Part shown: piece after piece, positions 10,208 through 21,594 of the stretch
Position numbering within the stretch: position 1 is the first letter of the stretch
Layout of the letters: every line of letters starts with the position of its first letter
Origin: Lineus longissimus
Taxonomy: Eukaryota > Nemertea > Pilidiophora > Heteronemertea > Lineidae
Assembly (NCBI RefSeq): GCF_910592395.1
Contig: NC_088322.1
Location: 2,354,001 to 2,418,000 of the forward strand
Length of the DNA stretch: 64,000 nucleotides
Reading direction: 5' to 3'
Notes under the pieces: model-generated
What the model saw: only the letters and a program-made list of their open reading frames with translations
The model's database searches: none
What the model was told of the DNA's origin: nothing
Position numbers and translations under genes: made by a program

Positions 10208-11293
10208 TCACGGGAGGGCATTTGTCGCGGGCGTCAATGATGCACCTTTCAACGCCCCGGGACCCTCGGACTTTGGGCCTCGTATTTCGGGCGTTGAAAG
10301 GGACATTATACCTACTACTGACGCAGGCTCAACAGCAGCATGCTCGGACGCACTAACATCAACCGAAGACTGGGACGCAGGCTCAACAACAGCGGGCTGG
10401 ACCGGAACGACATCTGTAATGGATAATAGTGGGGTAGAATCGGTAGACAAAGTAGACGGAACAATATCAGAAGGAGGTGCAGCATCAGATCTGACGGATG
10501 TAAAAGATGGAAGTTTTTCACCATGTGGAACATCGGCGGTTGAAGCGGATGCAAAAGAAGAAGGAACTTCATCAACACGTGGCAAAATCATCACATCGAC
10601 ATCCTCGTCATCACTCATCGCAGGCTGTACAACAACTTCCTTCTCAGGGCGAGTACGACTGGACCGGGCCGGAGTCTTCACAACTTCCTCATCTCTAATC
10701 TCTCCAACTGGCATCAACAAATTACGGTGTAAAACACGCGGATTACCTCCTTTCGAGGAGCGAACCGAAAATATCGGAATATTGGGGTTTGGTTGACCCA
10801 CAACAGTATAAACATCGGTCGACCACTTGTCAGCCAATTTATGTCTACCGCGAAAGTGGACATTGCGGACAAGAACACAATCACCAGTCTGAAGAACAGA
10901 AGCTTTCGCTTTGAGATCATATCTCCCTTTATTCTTACATGAAGCGGTACCCTGGTTTTTCATAGCCATAGAGAATGCATAATCAAGACGCTCCTGCAAA
11001 GATTTAATGTAGGAACTATAAGATTCACTAGGGCCAACATCAGGAGTACCGAGACCATAATTGATATCTACAGGAAGAAGTGGCTCACGGCCAAACATTA
11101 GAAAATGCGCACTGAATCCAGTAGAATCGTGACGCGTACAATTGTACGCATGCGTCAACGTGGAGAGGTACATCGACCAACTACTCTTTTTGTCCTCGGA
11201 CAACGTACCCAACATTGACAAAAGGGTGCGGTTATACCGTTCGCAAAGCCCATTGCCCATTGGATGGTAGGGAGTTGTCCGAGACTTGGTCAT
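10208..11293 (-). pseudogene. Ty3/gypsy pol, 3' end of integrase
   Basis: 361 codons. The N-terminal part reads TTPYHPMGNGLCERYNRTL, which holds the catalytic glutamate of a retroviral integrase core. An AYNCTRHDSTGFSAHFLMFGREP segment and a C-terminal SH3-like domain (LQTGDCVLVRN) follow, then a long low-complexity S/P/V-rich tail. Everything upstream (protease, reverse transcriptase, RNase H and the first two integrase aspartates) is missing beyond 11293. No LTR was recognised on either side. It is therefore a 5'-truncated remnant of a Ty3/gypsy element. Confidence 0.8.
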
Positions 11294-12048
11294 CCCGGCT
11301 GAGCCCCCAAATGTAATACTGAATTAAATCAGTCATCAGGTCCACAGATTCACTGTTCCAATCCTTGTGACATTGTTGATGGAGGAAAAGGAAGAAATCA
11401 AATATGAGGAAATGTTTATATTAAAATCATCTGACCAGGTCTACAACATGCATGTTCACAGTTGGGGATCCCAAGGCTAACTGAATTTGGAGGGAAACTC
11501 AGTAGACCAGGAAAACTATACAAACAATAATAGCTGATAAAGCACATGCAATGAAATGACATTAGGCTCAGGGACCGTGAAGGCCCAAAATAACCTGAGC
11601 TAAACCATTGGTCATAGCAGACTTAAAGGGGGAATAAACTCTTCAAACTGTTCAAATTGAACCTGTTACACACAATTATTACGATGGGCCAATACATCAT
11701 ACAAAGGCGCGCAACGCATTTCATAATTGAATTACGTTACCGAGTCTCACTTTGCCCTATCTATAGGGCTACAGGGGCAATACAAATGCAACAAGACTGT
11801 CAAAGCATTCACTTATAATACGTTGCATGCCGTATGGCCAAATTACGACTAAATAAAGAACTACCTTCAAAATTGGCGCTAAATGCAATTCTCCTGTTAT
11901 TTGCGACTTTTAGCAATCGTGGCGACCACGCTATTTTCCGTCTGTTTGCGATTTCCTTGCGAGGCCCTAGCGAGGTCTTCGTAAATACCACGCTTCGCAA
12001 ATTTAGCGTGCCCGCAAAGCACACGCAACGCAATCGCAAAGCAGAATA
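11294..12048. other. Intergenic stretch, no gene recognised
   Basis: Non-coding between the gypsy remnant and the transposase remnant. A short inverted motif of the GCGAAG/CTTCGC kind recurs near 11940-12040 (TTGCGAGG, CTTCGTAAAT, CTTCGCAAAT). Its meaning is unclear. Confidence 0.4.
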
Positions 12049-13170
12049 TTGCGTGCCTTTCGTAAATATGGACCCTGGTATAATGGTTTATACCTGGATC
12101 AAATTGATGAAATTATAGCAAAGATAAAACCTCCCTCAGAGATCACACGACGTCCAAGGTCAATTGCATTGAGAAAACTCTGGAAGGCATCAGAATGGCG
12201 TCTCTTTCTTTTGTATGTATTTCCAGTATCACTTAAAGATGTTCTAATAGAGAGGTACTATGATCATTTCCTTTTACTCTCCACATCCATCTATGGCCTA
12301 CTAAAGGAATGCATTTACCCTGAGGATATTGATAACATTGAAGTAGCCTTGAAAAAGTTTTGTCTCCAGATTGCAGACCTTTATGGGAGAGAGCATGCTA
12401 GTTTCAACACACATCAGTTAACACATATTTGTGACAGTGTTCGTCAGTGGGGTCCATTATGGGCAACCTCTGCATTTCCTTTTGAGGCAAACAATCACAC
12501 TATCATGAAAATGTTCCGAGGAAAGAGATATCCTGCTGAGCAGATAGCTAGAAAATTTACTCTCAAGAAGAGTATTGAGGGGCTTGTGAAAATTCACATG
12601 CAAAATGCTGATGAAAAGGTGAAAAAGTTGCTCACAAGACTTGTTCATTGTGGAAGATACTTGCCTCAAAAGGAAGTCTGAGTTGGAACATTGTACCTCT
12701 ATGGAAAACCAACCGTTCGATATTTCGCCATAGAACTGCTGGGGGTTGACGTGCCAGACGAACCTTATGAGCATTACTTGCGTTTTTCAAATGGAAAATT
12801 CTGTGGCTACTCTGTAGACTATGATAGGGGTGGTAAACATGAAGATGATGTTATCTACACTGATGGGGCAAAATATTGTAGAGTAAAGGAGGTAGTGCTT
12901 TTGAAGGACGGCTGTACATGTATTGTCAATGATTTGAACTGTACTTGTGAGTTAAAGCCACTCATCATTCTAAAGAAGTGCAGAACATCCAGGTCACTTT
13001 TCTTCCAGGACAGGCAATTGGGTATCAGCTCAGAACATATAGTGCAGCTGAATGACACAGTGGAGACAATTGCTGTCCGTCCCCACTCGCTGAAAGGAAA
13101 GTGTTTCGTTGTTACAGAAGATGAAAATCATTATGCTATTTTGTTGCCAAACAGTTTTGAAACAGATTAG
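12049..13170 (+). pseudogene. DUF4218/TNP2 (CACTA-like) transposase remnant
   Basis: One reading frame of 374 codons broken by a single TGA at 12679-12681. The first part contains ALRKLWKASEWRLFLLYVFPVSL, a leucine-rich YYDHFLLLSTSIYGLL segment, and the signature WGPLWATSAFPFEANNH. This order is that of DUF4218 regions downstream of the TNP2 catalytic domain in CACTA (En/Spm) transposases and their animal relatives. The frame resumes immediately after the stop and runs to 13170 with a beta-rich segment containing a CTCIVNDLNCTCEL cysteine cluster. No ATG opens the frame and the N-terminal catalytic part is missing. The frame opens on a non-ATG codon, so this is a fragment. Confidence 0.65.
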
Positions 13171-13601
13171 GTATTCACATGTTGTGATTGTTACCTGCAC
13201 ATTGTTCCTTGGGTGTGACTTGAATACTAAATTACTACACAGATGTGGAAACACGGAAAAAGTAGTGTTTGACTTTTGCTTTTTGACGTCCAGCAAATGA
13301 ACGCCACATGCAGCACCCAGGAAAGCATTGTGTGACGTCATAACGTTGCGCTCTGATGGGCGCGATGTGTTCAGAAGGCTGATCTTTTTCGGGACAAATG
13401 CAGTAGAAAAACCAAGGATTTTAGCAGGCCCTGTTCGAATATCATTTAAATGCAATTGCCAAATCTGAAGAAAGAGCTGTCCTTGTTCGGATGCACTGGG
13501 CCGCATTCGCAAACTATCTAAATCCTTATTCCTATTGACTGCTGAATTTGATACACTGTAGTTCTACCGAATGCGGTACAGTTAATATGGACCGGGCCTA
13601 C
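13171..13601. other. Spacer before the Harbinger-type element
   Basis: No gene recognised; short frames only. Confidence 0.4.
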
Positions 13602-14702
13602 AGGCCCTTTTCCACTACCGCACAATCTGTCCCTGTTCAACTGTGCCGTGCTCGGTCCGGACCCGGCCCACTTGTTTTGTACCATTTCCATTGCGCGCAA
13701 TAATATCCAGGCCAAATTCTGGTTTCCACATCGGCCGCTGTCAGCAGCGCTACTCTCCTATTTTTGGAGTTAGGAATGTAAGTAAAATTCTCTCTCAGAC
13801 TTTTAGCTGCAGACGGTTATAATTTTCCCCTACCAATGGCATTGATGTCAGTGTCTGAAAATTCATCTCCACTGGCCAGATCTCCGGCAATACTATAGAT
13901 ATCCTCCACTGGCTCTGACAGGCTCTACCCGAAGTGGAATCCTGCAATTTTGAACCTGCAGCAGCATTGGCAATAGGTGCCCCTAACGCGGCAGGACATG
14001 GCTTCTTGGTCTTGGAAGTTTTCGTTTTTGCAGACTGGAGCAGAATTGACGGCCTTGACATCGGCCTGTTTCCCAAGATTTCATCCATCCTATCTTAGAA
14101 CTCCCAAGTTTTCCGCCCACGGCCGGACCGGCCATTGTTATCAAGAACTTCCCGATACTTTTTTTTCATTTTTTTCACTTTTTCCTGGCACTGCTTGCCA
14201 TCACGTCCTTCGAATCCTGACATTGAGAGGGACACGGCGATTTGCGAAAAAATCTTATTATTATGGCGAGCCCCCTCCAATTGAGCCTGTATCGTCTCCT
14301 CGCCCCAAATAGTAATCAATCGTTTCCGGAACGCTCCATGTTGCCCCTCTTGTTGTTGCTGAAGGTGCTGCTGCTGGCATGTTGTAGCGATATAAATCAA
14401 TAACTTACGACAGAACTGCACAGTGACAGAAATACCGGGGAATGACAACGGTCAAGGTCATTAGTGAGCATGCGCACTATTACTCAGATAAGTGGGCCCG
14501 GCCAGTTCGCGTTTCCACTGCTCATTTTTATTGCCGAACCGTGCTCGACCCGGGTCGAGCTCACGTCCTTTTGGGGGGTTCGGCCCACATGGAAATGGCA
14601 CCGTGCCGAGCCCGGTCGACCCATTTCCATTAGACTTTTTTTAACCGAGCCGTGCTCGACCCGGGTCAAGGCCCGGCAATTTTTGATAGTGGAAAAGGGG
14701 CT
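13602..14702 (-). mobile_element. Non-autonomous Harbinger-type DNA transposon
   Basis: A 1.1 kb element bounded by inverted ends. The left end reads AGGCCCTTTTCCACTA and the right end, on the other strand, reads AGCCCCTTTTCCACTA. Both are followed within 60 bases by related GC-rich subterminal motifs (CCGTGCTCGGTCCGGACCCG on the left; CCGTGCTCGACCCGGGTC twice on the right). It carries the decayed MYB/SANT-like gene typical of PIF/Harbinger elements but no transposase. The target duplication is not clear (TAC on the left, TAT on the right if the ends are as given). Confidence 0.7.
13795..14448 (-). pseudogene. MYB/SANT-like DNA-binding protein of a Harbinger element
   Basis: The frame reads through a glutamine-rich start into a trihelix-type MYB/SANT domain: LITIWGEETIQAQLEG, then IFSQIAVSLSMSGFEGRDGKQCQEKVKKMKKKYREV. 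In PIF/Harbinger transposons such a protein partners the transposase. An in-frame TAA at 14095-14097 lies directly after KTWEF, just where the conserved helix continues on the other side as MDEILGNRP in the same frame. This is a point nonsense mutation and not the natural end. The start is not an ATG in the present reading. The gene sits wholly within the inverted ends of the element. Confidence 0.7.
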
Positions 14703-15707
14703 TATGTCCGTCCTGTTGTTGATATCCTAGAAGAATGGGCTCTGTCACCCATCTGTTAAATGAAACAGCTTTTCAATCGAATTCCTCCTTTTATTGTTGC
14801 TGAGATCCCATCGATCTCGGCAACAGAATAGCGAAAATTCTACAGTCAAACCTCGCTGTAGCGCCAGCGTCGGGACATCCCACCACGGGCGGTATAGGCG
14901 AGGTTGGCGATAGAGCGAGGGTGCCGTACATGGAATAATGCATTAGCTGGAGGACTTTTGTACACGGCCGTCTTGGCGTTAGAAGTGAGGTTGGCGTTGA
15001 AGTGGGGGCAGCAACGAGTTTTGACTATATTATGCCTTATCTTTGATGACATAGCATTAACCATCAGCACAAATGAATGACAAACTGCTAGATTCAAAGA
15101 AATGTTGTCGATTCCGTTACCTAATACTGTTCTCTTGGGGATAATCCTTTGTCATGACATGTTGTACAGTATTTGATTGTAACATTGCCGGTTAAACATG
15201 TTAAAAAATCATCTTTATGTGACCAGTGGCCCTGAAATGTATAACAGTTCTTATTATACATTTCCAGGCCAGTCACTGGCACTGACTAGCACTGACTACT
15301 AGTATCTTTTTAAATACCTTATTTGGGACCTCACCTGGTGCATCGTCGGGCAAGGCACAGCTATCTGAGGCAGGGATTCAAGACCTGGAGGATGGAGAAG
15401 GAGGATGCCCCTGTGTCTGACGATGTACCAGCACTTTCAGAAATTGAACCAATTACATCTATTATTACCCAGTATTCTCATTCCAATCATCAAAGAGCAA
15501 ACCTTTTACAACCTTCAACTCACTTCACATATTTAGGCTGGACCTTTACTCGCACTATTCTAGGACACGGGGTAAGCGAATTGGTGTTCAGTATTTTCTT
15601 TGTCTTCAAATCGATCCCGGTCGAGCACTGGTCTAACTCGGCATCGTGACCGAAGGCGCGGATCTCATCATCGGGAAATGTGTCTCAATCATTATATGGC
15701 CAACATA
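14703..15707. other. Spacer with a Tigger-like terminal fragment
   Basis: TA followed by CAGTCAAACCTCGCTGTAG at 14841-14861 resembles the ends of Tigger/pogo transposons (CAG then ACCTCG). Related GAGGTTGGCG motifs recur at about 14904 and 14988. I found no matching right end, so this is at most a solo terminus. No gene is recognised. Confidence 0.35.
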
Positions 15708-15965
15708 CTTTAATACCTTGCGAATAAGAACCAGCGGCCATTTTTGTCTGGGCAGATCCACCAATGTCATAATGCATACGACAGCCGCCCTTGCCATTCA
15801 TGTGCATATAGGCGAGACCAGGCCTAGCACCAGTTATTGCGTGACACAATCTGTGGTTTCTTCTGTGATGCAATGAGACATGTTAGTTACTGAAATGCTG
15901 AAATGGTTATGTGGACCAGGATGAGAATAAAAGGAAGGGTAATTCTGGGATTGTCTGTCTGCACT

Positions 15966-17473
15966 ATGGCTGAACATCCTAGAAGACGCAGGCGCTACAC
16001 TCTGCGCGAAAAAGTAAAGCTTCTCGCTGACTTCCATGCCGGTAATGAAACCGTGGGAGCGTTTGCCATCACAAACCGTTTGCCAAAATCTACAATGATG
16101 AAATGGTTAATGAGTGAGGATGACATTCATCATCATAGAGCATCGTCAAAAGCCAAGGGTTCAGAATTAGCGTGGAGAGAACGTGGCACTGGTAAGTCTA
16201 GGGAACCATGGCAAAGCCCCCTGAACATTAAGGGTACAGCTAAAGTGAAGGGAAACTCAAGGATGCATTTTTGCATGGAATGTGGCAAAGAACAAATTTA
16301 GTGATTTGCTGACAGAGTAAAATGAACTGTTATCTTTTAGGCCTATACGAAGAGATGGAGGCAGACCTAGCTGATTGGCTCGATGAGAGGCGTGCCCTGG
16401 GAATGGCGATATCACATCACAACATCAAAGATGCATCGAGGGAACTGTATCAACAGTGGTGGGTTGGATTGGCTATTGCAGAACAGACCCGTATATTGAA
16501 CGATTACCCACGGAAATCTCACTTTACAGCATCAAATGGCTGGTTATCAGGGTTTAAGAAAAGGTACAGCATCTCCCTTAGAAGGAAGACCAAGGACAGC
16601 CGACAGGTGCCAGATAATGCTGACGCCCTAGTAGCTGCATTTAGGGAAAGCGTGCATAAACAGCATGAACATTATGAAGATTATCAAGTGGCAAATGTAG
16701 ACGAGGTTTTCACCCTTTTTGACAACCATGGCAGTTATACCTACAACCGAACAGGGGCAACGCAGATTGATATCAAATCTTCGTGGGGCAATCCTAGGCT
16801 GGGATGTACCGTCACTTTAGCAGTCACAATGGCAGGGGGAAAATTACCCCCGCACATCACCTTCAGACGTCCAACTGCAGTCGCATGGCAAGAGCTTCAA
16901 GACAATCTGCCTGAAGATGTAGTCGTGGCACAATCACCAACGGGGTGGATGAGAGCAAATGTTATGTTAGATTACCTCGGAGAGGTGTTCATCCCCTTCA
17001 TGCATCAGGACCAGGACGACCAGGAAGACGGGTATCTACCTTTCCTTCTCATATGGGATCGCTGCCGTGTGCATCTTACAGAAGAAGTTGCCCTTCTCAT
17101 CATTGAGAATGGCGGTGTTATTGAGTTTATTCCACCAGGTTGTACCCCCAATGCGCAGCCCTTGGATGTTTCTGTCATCCACAGCTTCAAAGTCCGTCTT
17201 CGGCTGCTATGGAGATTGTGGAAACAGGAACACACGACGCCGGATGGAAATTGTCCAAGGATTTCAATTTTAGAAGTGACACGCCTTGTCCGAGACGCAT
17301 GGCAGGAAGTACCCGAACAGGTGGTGCAAAATTCATTTCATGCTGCTGGTATTGGGCGTGGGGTTCCACTGGTTGGGGCAGAAGATCTCGAACAACCTGC
17401 TGGGGACGTCGATGAGGGACTAGAATTTTTTAACCTGCCAGAGGAAGACCTTGTCGAGGACCCTGATGAATAA
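15966..17473 (+). CDS. pogo/Tigger-type transposase with one intron
   Basis: Exon 1 is 15966-16191 and exon 2 is 16341-17473. The 149-base intron (16192-16340) begins GTAAGT and ends TTTTAG, and joining keeps the frame, giving 452 residues. Residues 1-60 form a psq/CENP-B-type helix-turn-helix (YTLREKVKLLADF to KSTMMKWL). Residues about 80-155 form a second CENP-B-type DNA-binding domain (FTASNGWLSGFKKRYSISLR). The DDE_1 catalytic core shows Asp196 (ANVDEV), Asp315 (IWDRCRVH) and Asp351 (QPLDVSV), with 35 residues between the last two. The C-terminus is acidic. The start is the ATG at 15966, since upstream codons precede the conserved basic RRRRR start region. The gene lies wholly between the inverted repeats at 15708 and 17887. 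Confidence 0.85.
16192..16340 (+). other. Predicted GT-AG intron of the pogo-like transposase
   Basis: The donor is CACTG/GTAAGTCT and the acceptor TATCTTTTAG/GCC. It is a phase 1 intron. It separates the first helix-turn-helix from the second DNA-binding domain and contains an in-frame stop that splicing removes. Confidence 0.75.
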
Positions 17474-17889
17474 CAGGACCTGCAGGCTTCTTGAAGCCGT
17501 CTCATGCCATTACCTTTTTTGGGCTACCCTGTAGAAGTGTTCATTTTGCCATTAAATGACCACATCAAATCTTGTTTCTTGCAAGCATCCGCAAAACTTG
17601 CTTTTTTCTTAGAGGTTAAAATGCATTCAAAATTCCTTCACCGACGTCACCCTGCCGAGCATAAAATTGAAACAGTGTGTAACCATCTTTCCCATTATGG
17701 TATACTAAGGGTTAACATGGTGGGATTTGACCACAAGTCAACGACATCGATAAAGAATTCCCCTTTATGTCAATTCCCGAAGCCTATTCATGTAGTCAAA
17801 TCAAGCACGCCCACTCACATGTCGTGGGCGGGACAAGTTAGGCCTCACTGGTGGCCATGATCGGTTCTTATTCGCAAGGAATTAAAGTA

Positions 17890-19550
17890 TATCTCAATTA
17901 TATATATATAATCTTTATCATTGTACCAATCGCTCGACCATCGGAAGAGGAGAAGGAGAGTTGATGTATTCTGAGTGTAAACTGGTGTTGCGCACCGCGC
18001 AGCACGTGTCTTTGGTTCGGCAATATAAATGAAATGTTACTTGAATTGAACGATTCAACCGGTAAATTTTGGGATAGCTATCGCTTATCTTTTAATATGT
18101 ACCAGGTTTAATAATTGAATTATAATTAATTTGCACTAGTGCGTACTTTGGAAGCTTGGCCAGTTTCTATTACTTTGTCCCTGTCGGTTTTGTACAGTGG
18201 AGTATTGCCGTGACGTCACTGGTTAGTCATCCTGGCTGCAGTGCGCGCCACGTGTTATTTTATGAAGGAACTTTGAATCCGATTTTTCTATATTTGGTGC
18301 AGCCTCGTTTTGAGTATCTTGGACCATGAATGATTTAATACTATTTTTAGACTTTGTCTTACTGATACTCTGGAACCATTGATTAACTCTTGTAACGTAC
18401 TAATTTGATCAACTCTTTATTTCTTTATTGTTCTTATGTTTTGCGGGTCATTGTTTAATTGCAGGGCATATCCATATCCAGGACAAGTACACATACCAAT
18501 GATTATCGAGGCGCCGAACGTCCTGAGAACGAGCAAAGGCGAAATGTTATGTAATTGAGTAGCGGTTGGAAGCTACATGTTATATAGGAAATAATAAAAG
18601 TCGATTGTGTCGTGACATTCCGTGTCGTCTACTCTTTGATCCGACTCAGCAGCCTGAGAATCTATTCAGGGATGTACAATTATAACTATACGAAGGATAT
18701 ATGATTTATGATATAATCTACCTTACGATATATGGCGTTGTCGGTGGCAGGATGCTTTCGTCGGATTACCGTGTTTACTAAGTTTTCACATGTACCGTAT
18801 ATATTATTGGAATGTTCGACACGTATTCACAACTCTTTCGTAGACCATACTGGAGAGGATACAACTGTTATATAAGTGACGCATACCTGATCAGCTGTTG
18901 GTGTGTATTCGGAAGCTGACGAGATCGTGTTTATGTTTGCTGTTGGAAAATACCCGGTGGTGTTGGATTTCAACGGACCCATACGTTGTCAGGATTAATC
19001 TCGAGAGAGGGATTACATTAGCTCATGGAGTATTACTGGTAGGCTATGATATGCTGATAATCGTAAGTGACTGTGCCGAATGGAACTACCCGCAGGTGAA
19101 CTGTGCTGACTTGTGATGATAAAATTCTGCAAGTTTTCGTGAACTGTGCTTTGATTTAAAATGTACTTTATGCTACTTTAACGCACTTTGCTATGCATCT
19201 ACTGGTGTCAAGCTGCGCTTTGCTGATGGCGGAACTGTGTGTTCTGAAGAAGTGACTCTTATCTTGCTTAATGTACATGAACATTATCGTTATCGCCCCA
19301 TGATTTTGGCGAGTGGTATTTTGAACAGGGAATTTTGCAACTCTTGTCGTTTGATGCTATAACACTGTTTTTACCTGGGAGAGTGTTCTCCACCTTTAGA
19401 CTGAGGAGTCTGCATATCTAGTTGCAGTCCTGCTCAGGATGTTGATTTGATTTCAGGTTAGGACTATTAGGCCTAATTAGGTGTTTTTAAGCGGCTATAT
19501 TTGCATTGAGTATACATTCCTCGTTGTACCGGTGTGTTCCTTTAGTCACG
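17890..19550. other. 5' leader region of a gypsy element, LTR not resolved
   Basis: No gene is recognised. An AATAAAA-like signal near 18593 is followed by a CA-ending stretch, as in the R-U5 part of an LTR, but I could not find a second copy to define LTR boundaries. No clear tRNA primer site was found. The downstream gag gene suggests that this is untranslated leader, at least from about 18600. Confidence 0.35.
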
Positions 19551-20706
19551 ATGGCGTCATTTGACCCGGAAGAGATTGAAGGCATTGACGATATTGAGCA
19601 GCTAAGGGCAAGTTTTTTGTTACTGGGCGCAAAGTTTAATGAATCAAAAGCTAATGAGGCAGAACTGGAGGCGCAAACTCTTCGATTAGGCGAAAAAGCC
19701 ACCGTCTTGCATCGCAGAGTAAAAGATTTAGAGACAGCGTCGGCTGTTCCCGTTGCTGGTACGGCTGCGCCAAGTCGTAGTGTTGTCTATGTTGCGCATG
19801 ATCGAAAGATCGAAAAGTTAAGGGGGGCGCCAAAGGCCGCGTCACGTGACCCCGACATCGACGAGTGGATCGGTGACGTTAAGGGGATAATCAAGTCTCG
19901 TAAGCTGAACGACTCGGATGCGGTCCAGTATGTGAGGGATCATTTAGGTGGCGAGGCGCGTGAGGAAATAGAAAGCCGTCCGACTGAGTCAGTGAAAACA
20001 GCAGATGAAATCTTCAAAATTCTCAGGAAGGTCTTTGAGTTTTCCGAAACGTTACCCCAGCTACGGCGCCGTTTCTACTCCCGTGTGCAGAAGGAGGGGG
20101 AAACGATCCTACAATACTCGCATGGGTTGACCAAACTCCATCGCCGCATGGAACAAATGGAACCGGCTCTTGCTAAAGAAAGGACCGAGGTCATGAAGTC
20201 TCAGCTGGTTGATGGTGTCCGAGACTCTGAGCTCCAGCGGGAGGCGCTCCGTTGGTGTCGGGAACAAAAGGGTTCCTTCTTTGAACTGCGGGATTGGGCC
20301 GCAGAATGGACCCGTCAGGGTGATGTGAAACTTGGAGACGGCCTGAAGAAAGCTAACAAAGTAGCTCCTAAAGAGGCCTCTGTCTCAAGTATTGATAGCG
20401 GTAATGACGTAGGCCTAATGCAGGTTTTAAAGCAACATAATGAGATGTTGCAGGCACAGGTAAAGGCACAGGCCGAGTTGACCAAAGCATTGAATGCCTT
20501 GAGTATTACAAAACCAGTGAGGAGTCCAAAACCCGTTGGACTCAATTCCAATGAAGTACCAACGTTAGGTATGGGCGCTTGTTTTAATTGTAATTCCACC
20601 GCTCATCGTTACCAGGTTTGTCCAAACCCAAAAGATCCCAGCAAGATACCAGAGTGGTATCAGAACAAGTTCCATGGCAATAGTTCCTACAGAGGTAGGA
20701 GAGGTC
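19551..20706 (+). pseudogene. Ty3/gypsy Gag, interrupted by Polinton copy A
   Basis: The frame starts at an ATG at 19551 (ACGATGGCG) and encodes an acidic coiled-coil N-terminus, then a capsid-like retrotransposon gag domain (DEWIGDVKGII to FYSRVQKEGETILQYSHGL). A zinc knuckle (CFNCNSTAHRYQVC, C-x2-C-x4-H-x4-C) follows near residue 345 and then an RGRRGQ basic tail. Genuine gag sequence stops at 20706, where the left terminus of Polinton copy A begins. The last 17 codons of the frame (to 20759) are read from the Polinton end. Protease and pol are not seen on the other side of the insertion, probably because of the assembly gap. Confidence 0.8.
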
Positions 20707-20837
20707 AGAAAGTGTATATTGCGATGGTAGGAACTAGGTTATGTTTTAGGCCCTTTTGACCAAAAGCCCTTACAGGTCTTTTGCCCCAAATAAGCCTACA
20801 ACCCCCAAAGAACCATCCACCGCAATATACACTTTCT
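20707..20837. repeat. Terminal foldback of Polinton copy A
   Basis: The outer arm AGAAAGTGTATATTGCG (20707-20723) is the reverse complement of CGCAATATACACTTTCT at 20821-20837. Extended to 21 bases there is one mismatch. The central part, with TTACAGGTCTTTT, is shared with copy B but the arms are not. Confidence 0.9.
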
Positions 20838-21161
20838 ATCATTCATGAGATTCCCAGTGAAGCGTTGCAATGAAATGGTCAGTGAAATGGTAAGGGAATA
20901 CTAGAGCTCAATGGGTTAATGTAATCATGACTTACTGTATTCCAACAGAAAGTACACGTCAATAGCTTTCCAAGGATACATCATTGCAAATATCCGTTAA
21001 AAAATAGCAAAGAAATGAACCCTATTCCCATGCATGTGCCACACTGAATGAGATATCACATGACAGCTGTGAGGCGCAAAATCAATAGGCGCTCTTATTA
21101 CCTTAAACAGATGTTACTTTTAAATAGGCATAAATATTATTGATCTAAATAGAAAGTTCAA

Positions 21162-21214
21162 TAGCCTAGTGGGATAACATATGCTTACCACGCAGAATAC
21201 CCGGGTTCGAGTCT
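21162..21214 (+). promoter_or_regulatory. tRNA-like A box / B box pair (copy A)
   Basis: TAGCCTAGTGG (21162-21172) fits the A box consensus TRGCNNAGYNGG, and GGTTCGAGTCT (21204-21214) fits the B box GGTTCGANTCC apart from the last base. The spacing of about 42 bases is typical of tRNA genes. The segment between them contains TTACCACGCAGA as in an anticodon arm, but the D and T stems pair poorly. It is a tRNA-derived sequence or an internal RNA polymerase III promoter, not a clean tRNA. Confidence 0.5.
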
Positions 21215-21594
21215 GGCCTATGTCAAGCTTGTTTAGTTAAATGTTACAATGAAAGATGTCGCAATCGGTTCTGGTCATCCATGACAAACACACCAAGGTG
21301 TTTACATAGGCATAGCAACCATCCTTCTCTCAGGGATCGTTGTTAAGGACCAAAATGCGCATGACTGAATTGCTAATGAGAGCCGATCAATATTACAATA
21401 AAGAATAGTTTATCAATTACCATATGTGGCATAAAGCCACGCTCCATGAATTTTAGAGGCCTTAATTTTGCCTGGAAAATTATAAGTATTGTAAGTATTG
21501 TACACTGTACATTCGTTTCCGTGCATTTTACCTGATATATGATGTTGGCACTGTTCACTGCATATACATAATTTTACTAGTAAATAAATAGAAA

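Larger units (their letters stand above)
15708..17887 (+). mobile_element. Complete pogo-like transposon
   Basis: The ends are inverted repeats. From 15708 the left end reads CTTTAATACCTTGCGAATA then AGAACC. From 17887 on the other strand it reads CTTTAATTCCTTGCGAATA then AGAACC. That is 25 bases with one mismatch. Each end is flanked by TA (15706-15707 and 17888-17889), the target duplication of Tc1/mariner-pogo elements. The 2,180-bp element encodes one spliced transposase with a full DDD triad. All parts needed for activity are visible. Confidence 0.88.

Noticed and set aside
9976-10221. Arg-rich frame of 81 codons after the gypsy remnant
   Set aside because: No recognisable family; it overlaps the pol end in another frame and may be chance.
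10152-10796. Forward-strand frame of 214 codons opposite the gypsy integrase
   Set aside because: It lies on the opposite strand of the low-complexity tail of a clear pol gene; no motif.
14843-15010. Tigger-like end as left terminus of the pogo element at 15708
   Set aside because: The pogo-like element has its own well-matched ends at 15708 and 17887, so this is at most an unrelated solo fragment.
21162-21230. A functional tRNA gene
   Set aside because: A and B boxes fit, but the D and T stems have several mismatches and the acceptor stem does not close.
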